This document shows, piece by piece, positions 23,101 to 35,269 of a DNA stretch of 64,000 nt. The stretch's first letter is position 1. Every line of letters begins with the position of its first letter. Source of the stretch: Actinostola sp. cb2023 (lineage: Eukaryota > Cnidaria > Anthozoa > Actiniaria > Actinostolidae). The DNA is taken from contig JAUJYZ010001532.1 of assembly GCA_033675265.1 (NCBI GenBank), positions 124,001 through 188,000 of the forward strand, written 5' to 3'. The notes beneath the pieces were generated by a model. The model made no database searches, was not told the DNA's origin, and worked only from the letters and a program-made list of their open reading frames with translations. A program made the position numbers and the translations under genes.

Positions 23101-23700
23101 AATAATAATAATAATAATATTTTATTTATATAGCGCACTCTCCAGAAATGCCCTAAACAGTAACGCATAGAACATTGTTTGAACTTTTATATAATATACT
23201 CTTTCAATAATGTAACGCGTATAGAAAAAAATCGTTTGAAAATTGTAGCAACACAGAGGTATCTGTGCATATCTTTTTTTGAAGAGCTTTTCAATAAAAA
23301 TATACTGTAGCAATAAAGAGCCGATCTGTGTGGTTCGTTTGTTTGAAGAGCTCTTCCTAAACAGTAACGCACAGAACATTATTTGAATATTGTAGCAACA
23401 CAGAGGTATATGTGTATATATTTTTTTGAAGAGCTTTTTAATAGAAAATACTGTAGCAATACAGAGCCGATCTGTGTGGTTCTTTTGTTTGAAGAGCTCT
23501 TCCTAAACAGTAACGCATAGAACATTGTTTGAATATTGTAGCAACACAGAGGTATCTGTGCATATCTTTTTTTTAAAGAGCTTTTTAATAAAAAATACTG
23601 TAGCAATAAAGAGCCGATCTGTGTGGTTCGTTTGTTTGAAGAGCTCTTCCAAAACAGTAACGCATAGAACATTGTTTGAATATTGTAGCAACACTTTTCG
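23101..23700. repeat. ~150-bp tandem repeat with SINE-like leader
   Basis: A TTTATATAGCGC leader after (AAT)n, common in dispersed repeats of marine invertebrates, is followed by about four units marked by AACAGTAACGCATAGAACATT (near 23157, 23355, 23508 and 23656). Each unit contains GAGCTCTTCC and GCCGATCTGTGTGGTTC. The CT- and AT-rich open frames on the minus strand are artefacts. Confidence 0.8.
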
Positions 23701-24390
23701 TTTCTGTCTGAGAAGATTTTGTTAAGAGTATATTTACTAGCTTGAAGAATTTTGAATTAAAAAAATATACTTAACATATTTTTAATATAAGAACTCTTCA
23801 GGGTAGGAATCTCATTTGGACCCGGATGCGACTGACTATCATTCCTATTAGATTATTACACCTTACTAGCTTTTCTAATAAAAGATTAGGAACCTAACTT
23901 AATTTGCGAGGAAGTTTTTCATTTTCTGCCCCGTTATCAATAATAATAATCAACTTTATTAAGAATACGTTTCAGACATAAATAGGGTGAATACCTTATT
24001 CCTTTCCTTTTTTCTTTCGGTCTTTCTCTCTCTCTTTCGCTCTTTCTACATTCAGTCATTCATCTTTTTTTCACTATCTCTTCCATTCATTTCATTTTCT
24101 TTCTCCCTTGCCGTAGGCAAACGTTTGATTATCTCATCCACTGGAGTTTTCACGCTACACTCAAGCCTCTGAAACAAACAAATTGCACATAATTGCTCAT
24201 ATAGTTGAAATTGAAAATGGTACAACTGATGTATAAAATGCTTTACTAAGTCATACTCGGTGTTAAACAGCAAACATTTGCTATATTTGGCATATAAATA
24301 GATTTAAAACTGACTGTAGATTACAATTAAGGATATACGTTGCAAACCCACCCACATTTTTAATCACAGAAAACAACCACGCATGAAATA
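23701..24390. other. Intergenic, CT-rich patch, no gene
   Basis: A pyrimidine-rich stretch at 24000-24110 is the only feature. Nothing else is recognised. Confidence 0.4.
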
Positions 24391-24395
24391 TTAAT

Positions 24396-24397
24396 AC

Positions 24398-24478
<81 letters not shown>
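24396..24478. repeat. (TAA)n microsatellite
   Basis: About 27 uninterrupted TAA units. Confidence 0.95.
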
Positions 24479-24480
<2 letters not shown>

Positions 24481-24721
24481 CTATATTTCAGTGTCGATAT
24501 ATTGAGTTTTTTATATCTCAGTGCTCGCAACAACACAATACATACAATAAACTTGGTTTTACACATGGTTTTATTTATCCAACTAAACACCCAATATTAT
24601 CACTGTGTATGTGACGCCTGTCAAAGCTCACAGGAGCTATAATTTGATAAAACACTTACGTTATATATGAACCCCTGGTACGGGAAGGTCTAAATCCTGT
24701 CCAGATATAAAAGATCCAAGT

Positions 24722-24724
<3 letters not shown>

Positions 24725-24769
<45 letters not shown>

Positions 24770-24907
24770 TTTAAAAAAAATAAAAAAATAAAAAAAAAAA
24801 AAAATAAGCAAATAATAATAATAATAATGATGATGATGATGATGATAATAATAATAGTAATAATAATAATAATGATGATGATGATGATAATGATAATAAT
24901 AATAGTA

Positions 24908-24942
<35 letters not shown>

Positions 24943-25070
24943 TATTATCATTATAATTATTATCATTATGATTATTATTATTATGATGATGATGATGATG
25001 ATGATGATAATAATAATAATAATAATAATAATAATTACTTATATATTATTACTATTATGATTATTATTAT
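24725..25070. repeat. Compound (AAT)n / (GAT)n microsatellite
   Basis: AAT, GAT and ATT runs interrupted by a poly(A) block. The strand asymmetry flips at about 24940, so parts are self-complementary. Poly-Ile and poly-Met frames are artefacts. Confidence 0.95.
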
Positions 25071-25700
25071 TCCCCCTTATTTTCACTGAAGACTTAGTGT
25101 ATAACGTCTGTAACTTTATAACATTACACTTGCACTATGAACTATTAGTTTGTCGTAATTTAGAAGGGATTTGGAAAATTACTTCAAATCGGTAAACACA
25201 GAGCTGCGAGCTGATAGCTGAACAAACACAGAATAAAAACTGCTGAGACGAAAGTCATGGCAAAAGGACAGCCTACCTTACTAGTACATGCACCCCGGCC
25301 CTGAATATGCCATTATGGAACCGATATGAAAAAATACCCGTCAAAACCGTGAAGCTTTCAAGTATCCATGATGAGATATCGGGCTATTGTTGACAACGAA
25401 CAATATGGTCATTTTTTCTGGATAATTTTCAAATCTCGATTCGGTCTGTTTGTGTTGCCTGTATAATGTGTCGTGGATAGATTTTTGCGAGTTTTTTTAT
25501 TAAATTCTGAAGTCGCGCTCGTTTGCTTTTCCCGCCACAGGGTTGGCGACGCCGTTGACTGCTCTATGGCGGTCCTATATACACGAAGCCGTAAGAATTA
25601 CCTTTACTGACGCCTAGCTAGCTGATGTATCTTTGGATAGGGTTGGATAGGTGTCCCCTATTAGTAGAGGGATTTTCCCCTCAGCTATTACATTTTGACA
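25071..25700. other. Intergenic with possible retroelement 3' end
   Basis: The last 100 bp, ending TAAATAAAGTTTATC just before the (TATC)n array, look like a non-LTR element tail that seeded the microsatellite. Confidence 0.35.
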
Positions 25701-25707
25701 CGTAAAT

Positions 25708-25957
<250 letters not shown>

Positions 25958-26795
25958 CTTAGAACGCTGATAAGAAATAAACTCAAAGCAATTATGGCGA
26001 ATGTGATCGGTTTGGCAGACTGCTTGAATCTGGATCGTACATTTACCATCCAAGACAAATCTATGATAATATTTTAGCGAACGAATGAGGGGTTTTTCCC
26101 CGTTCTCTTCGACTCCGATATTCTTATTTTTACAACTTTTTTATTGAAGTTAAATACTTACATACAAAACTACTAATTCGACCTCGATATTCATCAATGA
26201 TAGAATGACTCATTTTACAGATTGGCTTTGGTTCCCCACAATCTAAAACTTGTCTTAAAAAGTAGCTTGTGAAGCGTTCAACACTGTAATTATTATATTG
26301 GTTTATTGGTACGCACAAAAAAAAGAATCGATAAAAAACTTTATTTCCAAAGAGTAAAACACTTGACTGATGAACCTGTGGCCATCAAAAATCTAGAAGA
26401 TATGATATACATTTCATGAAAGCTCAAAATTAAAGTGTCATGAAATTACACAATTTTTTTAATTATAAATTACACAATTTTTTTTATTATAAATTATACA
26501 TTTTTGAAACTGAAAATGAAGCCTGGGTCGGAAACTTGTCAAATTAAATAAACTAAGCAAACATCACATGTTTCGCAAAACTGTTTTTTCAGTTTAAATC
26601 ACCTTGCTGGCAATTGAATGTTGGAACTGCGGATTTGCATGATATCTAGCGCATTACATTACATGTTAGAGCTCATTCATTTCGTTGGGACTGAGACAGG
26701 TGACTCTATTATACATCCTATATAAGATCGTAGAATATTTTTATTTTTTATTTTTAAAATATAATTTATTATTATTATTATTATTATTTTTTAGA

Positions 26796-27492
26796 ATTCA
26801 AAATATTGCCGAACTACATAGAGTTGAGACAGGTGAATCTATACACATCCTACATAAGAACGTAGAATTCAAAATATTCCCCAACTACATAGAGTTGAGG
26901 CACGTGAATCTATACACATCCTACATAAGAACGTAGAATTCAAAATATTCCCCAACTACATAGAGTTGAGACACGTGAATCTATACACATCCTACATAAG
27001 AACGTAGAATTCAAAATATTCCCCAACTACATAGAGTTGAGACAGGTGAATCTATACACATCCTACATAAGAACGTAGAATTCAAAATATTCCCCAACTA
27101 CATAGAGTTGAGGCACGTGAATCTATACACATCCTACATAAGAACGTAGAATTCAAAATATTCCCCAACTACATAGAGTTGAGGCAGGTGAATCTATACA
27201 CATCCTACATAAGAACGTAGAATTCCAAATATTCCCCAACTACATAGAGAGTTGAGACAGGTGAATCTATACACATCCTACATAAGAACGTAGAATTCAA
27301 AATATTCCCCAACTACATAGAGTTGAGGCACGTGAATCTATACACATCCTACATAAGAACGTAGAATTCAAAATATTCCCCAACTACATAGAGTTGAGAC
27401 AGGTGAATCATCCTACATAAGAACGTAGAATTCAAAATATTCCCCAACTACATAGAGTTGAGACAGGTGAATCATCCTACATAAGAACGTAT
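26796..27492. repeat. 71-bp satellite
   Basis: About nine to ten copies of a unit containing TTCCCCAACTACATAGAG, GTGAATCTATACACATCC and TACATAAGAACGTAGAATTC. The last two units lack the ...TATACACATCC part and are shorter. Confidence 0.93.
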
Positions 27493-27973
27493 AATCAATG
27501 TATCAGTTTTGCGAGCAATGTTACAATTAAGCAATTGTAAGATCAGCCGAAGGGGTTTTACTGCGGTACACCATGCCTTCTTAAATGTCGAAATCTAGCA
27601 AGATTTTTCCTTCGACACACCATTTCCTGTGCGGACTCTCGTTTTTTTAATTTTTCTTGCTTTGAGAAGAATCATTTATTGGGAGAACGTTGTTGTTTAT
27701 TTGTAGAAAACGATGCATTTGCCAAGTCTATTTCCTTGTGTAAACAGCCAAGAGTAATAAGTGTACTGGAGGGTCAATATTTATGGTGTACATGCGTTCT
27801 TAGTTCCCCAATAATTCGAAATTTCCAATTTGGACATTTGTTATTGAGATGAGTCGTGTCATGCCAGAGGGTCATTTAATAGAGGTGTTCGTTGTGGGAG
27901 GATTGTTTGTAGAAGGAGGCGACCGACCCGCATAGAACACATATAGTCAGGCAAGCAAGCTGTTAGTACTACA
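27493..27973. other. Upstream region of GPCR 1
   Basis: Unique sequence between the satellite and the GPCR start codon; it presumably holds the promoter and 5' UTR. No clear TATA box is visible. Confidence 0.4.
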
Positions 27974-29194
27974 ATGTCGTCCCTTTCGAATTATACCAAC
28001 TTTACGACGACAGTTGTCACCTCCACCATCGCCTCCTCCTCGACCGCCATGACGACGCTCGCTCCAACAACGGTGTTTAACAGCACTACACAAGGTAATG
28101 GTACTATTAATGCCACTGCGCCACCTTCGGCAAGGTGTCTTTTTAGAAAGGACTCTCAAGAGGACCAAATTATCAAGATCACAGCGTACGCTGTCATTCT
28201 AATGGTCTCGTTAATTGGGAACATTCTCATCGCTGCGGTCATTCTTTCCAACAAGAAAATGAAAAAGCCTACAAACTATTTCATCCTAAACATGGCGATA
28301 TCCGACTTGGTTATTCCAACGATGGTGATCAGTAGGCATATCGTGCAGTTGTACAAGCAACCTATATCGAACTTCGAATGGGAAATGGAAGGTGTGCTTG
28401 GCGTGGCGCTATGTAAGATTGTGTTTTTCCTACAGGACGTCTCCACGGCCGTGTCGATATTCAGCTTGATCCTCATTACCCTGGATCGGTTCATCGCAGT
28501 GGTTTATCCCATGAAGCACTACGTCATGTCGAACAACGTGTGCAAGGTCTCTATCTTTATGACGTGGTTTATCGGGATGAGTCTGCACGCAGTGTACTTG
28601 TACATTTACGATGTGAGATCTTATGGAGGCACCTTTGTGTGCTATTCATATTGGGATAAAATCTCCGATGACTTCAAAGCAATCGTACGCAACTATTATC
28701 TATCAATGTTCTTCATCTTGGCTGTGGTACCCTTTGTCGTCATGGCTGGTGCCTATACTGTGATTATTCTAAGCCTCAAGAGACAGTCGATACCTTTAGG
28801 GGACTCGTTTAGTGACCGTCAAAAGCGACAGAGGGCCGAGCGAGAGCGTAAGATTCTACGAATGGCAATCGCGATCATTGTATCATTTGCGATCTTGTGG
28901 GCGCCGTATAACATATACGCCTTTCTGAACTTTTTTGTTTATCAAAATCCACCTCAGCCATGTTGGTTTCCACTTTTTTCATTTATTGGCTTATATTGTG
29001 CCTACGCAAACGCGGCGGTGAACCCGTGCATTTGCTTTATCTTCAGCCAGAACTTCCGTCACGGTTTCAAGCAAATGCTGTCTAATGTGGGATTCCTGAA
29101 AACTCGAATGAGCATCAGGCAACAGAACACACAGGTCAGCGTGACAATGCAGAACAAGGCTTACGAAGACGATGATAAACGCGACAGTGCTTAG
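27974..29194 (+). CDS. Rhodopsin-class GPCR, neuropeptide-receptor-like
   Basis: Intronless 406-residue seven-transmembrane receptor. The N-terminus (about 60 residues) is Ser/Thr-rich with several N-glycosylation sequons (NYT, NFT, NST, NGT, NAT). TM1 has the GN motif (LIGNILIAAVIL), TM2 LNMAISDLVIP, and TM3 begins with the disulphide Cys and ends in a DRF variant of DRY (CKIVFFLQDVSTAVSIF, LDRF). Extracellular loop 2 carries the partner Cys (FVCYSYW). TM6 reads LWAPYN in place of CWxP, and TM7 reads NPCICF in place of NPxxY. The overall pattern matches the large anthozoan group of RFamide/tachykinin-like peptide receptors; ligand unknown. Expected at the plasma membrane, signalling through G proteins. 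The loss of the NPxxY Tyr and CWxP Cys is notable. The C-tail is about 55 residues. Confidence 0.93.
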   Translation: MSSLSNYTNFTTTVVTSTIASSSTAMTTLAPTTVFNSTTQGNGTINATAPPSARCLFRKDSQEDQIIKITAYAVILMVSLIGNILIAAVILSNKKMKKPTNYFILNMAISDLVIPTMVISRHIVQLYKQPISNFEWEMEGVLGVALCKIVFFLQDVSTAVSIFSLILITLDRFIAVVYPMKHYVMSNNVCKVSIFMTWFIGMSLHAVYLYIYDVRSYGGTFVCYSYWDKISDDFKAIVRNYYLSMFFILAVVPFVVMAGAYTVIILSLKRQSIPLGDSFSDRQKRQRAERERKILRMAIAIIVSFAILWAPYNIYAFLNFFVYQNPPQPCWFPLFSFIGLYCAYANAAVNPCICFIFSQNFRHGFKQMLSNVGFLKTRMSIRQQNTQVSVTMQNKAYEDDDKRDSA

Positions 29195-29520
29195 ATAAAG
29201 CCAACCTGCCAACTGTGTTTGTTTTCCTTTCCTGCGTTTGTCGTTCCTTGCCTTGCTGTTCGTTTGTCTTTGTGTTATCATTTCCCTTTCCTTCACTCTC
29301 ATTTCACTCTCATTTCACTCTCTTTTCTTAATTTTTTTGTTTGCTCCTTTTCTTCCCTTCTCTTCCCTTTCCTTTCCTATCTATTCTTTTCGTCTTTTTT
29401 CCTTTCTTTTCTTTCCCTTTTCTTTCTTTCATTTTTTCATTCGCTGTCAGCAATTCGATTGTCATTGCATCAATACGAAGAGCCAGATCAAGAACAAGGT
29501 TTTTTCCCTTTCATTTAATT
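29195..29520 (+). other. Probable 3' UTR of GPCR 1, CT-rich
   Basis: Immediately after the stop codon comes about 230 bp of TTTCC/TTTCT-rich sequence. The open frames in it (poly Phe/Ser/Leu) are low complexity. Confidence 0.5.
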
Positions 29521-31240
29521 GCTATTCTGTTAAAATGCTGACTACATTACCGTACAGTGTACGGGCAAATATTGTAAATACTAATAATATACACGAGCCA
29601 ATGGCGCATGTACGAACAGTCAGGATATTATTAACCATGCCATTTTGCTATCAAATGTATCACGCTATAACTTGCACATAGTATGGAGGGCTGTATTTAA
29701 TTATGATTTCATATAATTTTGTTCATATTCTAAATGAAGCCCACGCAAGACCTTAACATTTTTCCTTTTATCGAAGAACATAGGAATATCACTGTTAATA
29801 TCAGACCGTATTTCCTAGTTTCCTTCATAAGTGAATTATGTAAAATTTTAATCTTGTATTTCAATGACGTAACAATCTATAACGCTCAACAATTAGGAAA
29901 AACAAGATATATTTGCTGAGATGACTGATGGATGAATAGCTACAAAGCTGTGAACTCTGCTTGGCAACACAAGTTAACAGTGTATCAGCTTTGACGTGAG
30001 CTGTATATCAAAAAATGTAGAAATTGAGCGGCTATAAGATTGGCTTGTATAGTCTGTATAGTCCTAGATCGCCCTAGTTCTAGATTCATTGTAGATCAGG
30101 GCTATAGAATGGTCAAATCCTAGACTCACCGAGACGCCGAGACGCTTGTTTAATAAAACTCCGAGCCCGAGACTTCACTATTTTGCTTGAAATTTGAAAA
30201 TTCGAGATTTCGAGCCGCATATTGATTTTTACGAAATCCGGAATCCACGAATCTTTCCTGGAACACCGAGATTTCGAGACTCGCTCAGATTCAGTACCGA
30301 GACCCGGTATTTTTCAGAAACCATTCTATAGCCCTTAGATTGTAGGGGAAATTGTATTTTCGTTTAATATAACACAGAGTTGTTTTAGTAAAGAGTGTTA
30401 GTTTGGGGTAGGATTGTATATATAGATGTAATAAAGTCCGTGGTGTAAATGTCTGACTAGTTTTCCATTTTCTGTTACTACAATATGTATTACTTGTATT
30501 CTCTAGCAATACTGCCCGCCTTCCTTCTTCCTTCCTGTCGATTCTCCGCTGCCGGCCGGCTGCTCAAACAAGACACACTTGCAAGTTGACATTCAAAAAA
30601 ACAGTGGATTTGACTAGAACTTGCTCGCGTACGAAATCATGGTAAACAAGATTGTGCCTGTAGATATTGGCACAAGTTTATATTCACCTGTTCATTCTGC
30701 CGTTCAATAACTAGAGTATTTCAGGAAAGACGATGACAAGATAAAAAGAGAACTTGTTAAAAACGTAGGCGGTTAATATACGAATTTCTCGAGGTACTTT
30801 ACACAAGTAATTGCGTCGAGTCGCGTAAGCATGCATTACAAGGTAAAGACCCTAGGTTTGCGCATTCAAATCTTTGTATGGACGTCATTTCCTTGGGGGC
30901 ATTTGACAGCACGAACGTCATTATTCAGTTGACCAAAATACAACAAATATTTATCTGACGCATTTGTTGGGATTTCAATTTAAGAACAATCGCGCGTTTT
31001 AGTTGAGTTTTCGTTCCGTTATTCTAGCGATATACAAACGGCTGACTACATTGTTGCAAAGGGTTGGGTTCAGGCCGCTACCGTTTTAACCCTGTTTTTG
31101 TTGTACCGTTTGAAAGATTGGCTGTGGAATTATTTGCCAACTGTAAACATCTCTTAATTCTTTGAATCAACAATAGATGAACCATGCAGTTACGATTAGA
31201 CAGAAAACTAGATGAGAACCGCTTTATTTACGAGGGTCGT
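29521..31240. other. Intergenic, no gene
   Basis: Unique AT-rich sequence interrupted by the small inverted-repeat element at 30098-30335. No coding frame is credible. Confidence 0.4.
30098..30335. mobile_element. 238-bp TIR element
   Basis: AGGGCTATAGAATGGT (30098-30113) and ACCATTCTATAGCCCT (30320-30335) are perfect 16-bp terminal inverted repeats. The interior is rich in CGAGAC words. No clear target-site duplication. Confidence 0.7.
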
Positions 31241-31251
31241 ACTCTCGTTAA

Positions 31252-31708
31252 AGTGCACCTAACCCCTGTGAGATTGTTTTAAAAATCTATTCAATATAAG
31301 CTGAATAGTTGTTGGGTTCAGTATTTTGTGATTTGAACCTTGCGTTTATGAGTTATAGAGGTTTGAAATCTCAATATGCAAATTTGATGACGTCTACCCA
31401 GGAATTTGCCATAACTTATTTAGACTTTTTCAAGAAGAACTTATTTTTTGAAATGGGCAAAAAAGTTATAAAATCATTTATAGAGACTGTGAAAATATTC
31501 TGTAAGTTTACAAATGTCAATAATCAGCACAAGGGCGTTTTTGTATAATAAATGATTCCTGGGTAGACGTCATCAAATTTGCATATTGAGATTTCAAACC
31601 TCTATAACTCATAAACGCAAGGTTCAAATCACAAAATACTGAACCCAACAACTATTCAGCTTATATTGAATAGATTTTTAAAACAATCTCACAGGGGTTA
31701 GGTGCACT
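31252..31708. mobile_element. piggyBac-type MITE, copy 2
   Basis: TTAA duplications lie at 31248-31251 and 31709-31712. Ends are AGTGCACCTAACCCC and its reverse complement. Arms are over 100 bp and related to the copy at 9071-9571. The two copies differ inside the arms, for example a segment near the left end reading CTATTCAATATAAGC here is shortened there. The 79-codon frame across it is not a gene. Confidence 0.88.
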
Positions 31709-31721
31709 TTAAGCAGGAATG

Positions 31722-32170
31722 CTTAGTTGGTTAGTGCGCGGCCTTCTAAGCGAGAGGTACCGGTTCGATTCTTCGCGGTCTCGCATCCTTGTTTCGACTT
31801 CCCTCTAACCCGTGTAGCTCAGTGCAGCTTTAAATACCCGTAGAACGAAGCACTGATGGAGGGAGGATGGCTTAGTTGGTTAGTGCGCGGCCTGCTAAGC
31901 GATCGAGAGGTGCCCTGTTCATTCGATTCTTCATGACCTCACATCCTTGTTTCGACTTCCCTCTAACCGTGTAGCTCAGTGCAGCTTTAAATACCCGTAG
32001 AACGGAGCACTAGTGCAGAGGGAGGATGGCTTAGTTGGTTAGTGCGCGGCCTTCTAAGCGAGAGGTACCGGTTCGATTCTTCATGACCTCACATCCTTGT
32101 TTCGACTTCCCTCTAACCCGTGTAGCTCAGTGCAGCTTTAAATACCCGTAAGACGGAGCACTGACGGAGG
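31722..32170 (+). mobile_element. Three tandem tRNA-derived SINE-like units
   Basis: Three ~150-bp units begin GGATGGCTTAGTTGGTTAGTG (A-box-like) with a B-box-like GGTTCGATTC 30-40 bp on, the RNA polymerase III internal promoter plan of a tRNA. The loop region reads GGCCTTCTAAGCG in units 1 and 3 and GGCCTGCTAAGCG in unit 2, and the unit 2 B box is degraded. The rest of each unit (GTGTAGCTCAGTGCAGC to the next unit) is not tRNA. This fits a SINE or its tandem duplicate rather than working tRNA genes. Confidence 0.65.
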
Positions 32171-32439
32171 CCGGAGGGGGTACAAGGGAGAACAGTTTCG
32201 ACTGAAGGAGTTACGGACGTTAAATATGAATACCTTTACCTTTACCTTTTTTAACTGGTATGATACACCCCCATCATAAGCGATGGTCACAAAACTAAAT
32301 CTAGACATGCAGCACACTTCTGAAGCTACATATACAATCATGTATAAAGAAACATTTCCATCGGTTACAAAATATATGAGCCTGGTTTGCATAAGCAGAA
32401 TTTAAGCTTAGGATTGTTATTATCTTATAGGTTAACGTT

Positions 32440-32620
32440 ATCTCCTCTTGTGCTTGCGCTTATGCTTGCGTCAGGACCATTTCTACTGTAACATAAGGCC
32501 TCTTGTGCTTGCGTTTATGCTTCCATAATCAGGCTCGTTTTTCCCCCACGCTACTCGAGCGTGTGCTTGCGCTTATGCTTGCGTCAAGCCCGTATTAACA
32601 GTGACATAAGGCCTCTTGTG
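32440..32620. repeat. Copies of the dispersed ~57-bp unit
   Basis: Three degenerate copies of the unit seen at 10700-10932 (TGTGCTTGCGCTTATGCTTG, then CAGTGACATAAGG), directly abutting the 36-bp satellite. Confidence 0.75.
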
Positions 32621-32629
32621 CTTGTGTTC

Positions 32630-33870
32630 TCTCTTTGGTGCGTGTAAGACACATTCAGTGTGTTCGCTCTTTGGTGCGTGTAAGGCACATTCAGTGTGTT
32701 CGCTCTTTGGTGCGTGTAAGGCACATTCAGTGTGTTCGCTCTTTGGTGCGTGTAAGACACATTCAGTGTGTTCGCTCTTTGGTGCGTGTAAGACACATTC
32801 AGTGTGTTCGCTCTTTGGTGCGTGTAAGACACATTCAGTGTGTTCGCTCTTTGGTGCGTGTAAGGCACATTCAGTGTGTTCGCTCTTTGGTGCGTGTAAG
32901 GCACATTCAGTGTGTTCGCTCTTTGGTGCGTGTAAGGCACATTCAGTGTGTTCGCTCATTGGTGCGTGTAAGGCACATTCAGTGTGTTCGCTCATTGGTG
33001 CGTGTATGGCACATTCAGTGTGTTTGCTATTTGGTGCGTGTAAGGCACATTCAGTGTGTTCGCTCTTTGGTGCGTGTAAGGCACATTCAGTGTGTTCGCT
33101 CATTGGTGCGTGTAAGGCACATTCAGTGTGTTCGCTCATTGGTGCGTGTATGGCACATTCAGTGTGTTTGCTCTTTGGTGCGTGTAAGACACATTCAGTG
33201 TGTTCGCTCTTTGGTGCGTGTAAGGCACATTCAGTGTGTTCCCTCATTGGTGCGTGTAAGGCACATTCAGTGTGTTCGCTCATTGGTGCGTGTATGGCAC
33301 ATTCAGTGTGTTTGCTCTTTGGTGCGTGTAAGGCACATTCAGTGTGTTCGCTCTTTGGTGCGTGTAAGGCACATTCAGTGCATTCGCTCATTGGTGCGTG
33401 TAAGGCACATTCAGTGCATTCGCTCATTGGTGCGTGTAAGGCACATTCAGTGTTTTCGCTCTTTGGTGCGTGTAAGGCACATTCAGTGTGTTCGCTCTTT
33501 GGTGCGTGTAAGGCACATTCAATGTGTTCGCTCTTTGGTGCGTGTAAGGCACATTCAGTGTGTTCGCTCTTTGGTGCGTGTAAGGCACATTCAGTGCATT
33601 CGCTCTTTGGTGCGTGTAAGGCACATTCAGTGCATTCGCTCATTGGTGCGTGTAAGGCACATTCAGTGCATTCGCTCATTGGTGCGTGTAAGGCACATTC
33701 AGTGTGTTCGCTCTTTGGTGCGTGTAAGGCACATTCAGTGTGTTCGCTCTTTGGTGCGTGTAAGACACATTCAGTGCATTCGCTCTTTGGTGCATGTAAG
33801 GCGCATTGAGTGTGTTCTCTCTGTGGTGCGTGTAAGGCGCATTGAGTGTGTTTGCTCTTTGGTGCGTGAG
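32630..33870. repeat. 36-bp satellite
   Basis: About 34 copies of GGTGCGTGTAAGGCACATTC plus AGTGTGTTCGCTCTTT. Because 36 is a multiple of three and units lack stops, several frames on both strands stay open for over 390 codons. Variants (CTCATT for CTCTTT, GTATGG for GTAAGG, CATTCG for TGTTCG) occur in blocks, suggesting segmental amplification. Confidence 0.97.
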
Positions 33871-34165
33871 GCACTAAAATTTTCGATTTATTAACGATGG
33901 TCCGTCATACGGCGCCATACACATACTTTTGGCTTCCCTAGCTTGCGACGTATATTATTTTGCAAATGATATATGAGCGTTTGCTTCCATATTAGTTATT
34001 TGGTCATGTTCAATATCGTCAATGAATAGACAAGCAAAGACGCCATGTTCAATATCGAAAGATATCGAAAACAATAGTCACAATTTCATTATATATTTAT
34101 GTTAGGACCCTAGTGAAAACCACATCTTTGATCTAGGCTTTACTCTTTAAAGATTAAATTTATTA
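33871..34165. other. Unique spacer
   Basis: About 300 bp of AT-rich sequence; nothing recognised. Confidence 0.4.
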
Positions 34166-35165
34166 TTATTATTATTATTAATAATAATAATTATTATTAT
34201 TATTATATAGCGCATTTCACACTGTCTCAATGCGCTTTACAACCGATGGATGACTTTTTCGGATTGCATAGGCGCTCATGGCAGCCGAGCAGCTTACAAT
34301 CATGAGGAGTTAGTACGTCAGTAAGTGTGACAAAAATCTTCACAGCCTACCTCCCATAACTCGGAAACGAAGTGGTTGACCCCCCCTTTTTGACTTCAGC
34401 TATAAAGCTCTCTTATCGGTAAAACTAGAAAAAATGTCATTATGGAAATCCCTGGGTCAGGAAGTACTTTAAATTAAGTGATTGTTGATTTGGTGTTTGC
34501 GTCAATGGATGTCACAGAGGAGTAGTCGCAATTCTTCCAAGATAAAGATCTAGCAAACGAATAAAAAAGTGTTTTAGGTTGCCCTTTAGAGCTTGCTAAT
34601 AGCCACTTACAGCCTAGACAAGACGGTGCAAAACAGGAAAGCCTTAGGGAAAGACATATTAAGCAGTCAGGAAGTCTGATAAAGAGATACTCAGATCACG
34701 TAGAGTAAAGACTTCATTGTTAAAAGGAACTTCGCGAAGTGTATATAGTTCTATGCGCAAGAGGGCAATTTTTGTCTAAGTAACTTGGGATACTTCGATC
34801 GGAGGGATAATTACGTGAGGGTTAATTGGCAAGACATTTGTTTAATCCAGTTCGGGTTTACGACAGGTGGATGCAACAGAGCGCGGGTAGCCTGCTCCGA
34901 CCAATGGCGTCTTCTCGTCCACAAAAAAGACAAAAAACAAAAAACAAACAAACAAACAACAACAACAACAACAACAACAACAAAAAACAACAACAAAAAC
35001 GAAAAAAAAAAAATTCTCGTCCACATTAACTATCTAACTAAGATATTAACTAGATAACTAAGGTTATCTAACTACTCATACAACTCTAGACTCAGTTGGG
35101 TTTAAAGCGGAGGGAGGAAAACCGAAGTACCCGGAGAAAAACCCTTGAAACAAGTGAGAAAACTA
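34166..35165. mobile_element. Probable ~1-kb dispersed repeat with TATAGCGC head
   Basis: It begins with (ATT)n and TATATAGCGCATTTCACACT ... CAATGCGCTTTACAA and ends with GGAGGGAGGAAAACCGAAGT followed by ACCCGGAGAAAAACCC. Both ends are words I associate with widespread repeats in marine invertebrate genomes. The interior holds an (AAC)n tract at 34955-34995. Boundaries are inferred; no coding capacity. Confidence 0.4.
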
Positions 35166-35269
35166 ACCTTCCTGCCCACTCGACCTCACTTTCTTAATGT
35201 CCTCTTTGACCAGTCACAGGAAAGTGACACATTCTGCGGAACCATGGTTTCTCTATCGATGATACGTGA

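Noticed and set aside
24661..25060. Poly-Ile and poly-Met frames
   Set aside because: Trinucleotide microsatellite translation.
29238..29681. 147-codon Phe/Leu/Ser-rich frame after GPCR 1
   Set aside because: CT-rich low-complexity sequence, best seen as 3' UTR; overlapping frames in other phases look alike.
31722..32140. Functional tRNA genes
   Set aside because: A and B boxes are present but the acceptor and anticodon stems do not pair convincingly, and each unit carries a non-tRNA tail.
32573..33894. Open frames of 397, 419 and 433 codons
   Set aside because: They lie in a 36-bp satellite whose unit is a multiple of three and lacks stops; several frames on both strands are open at once.
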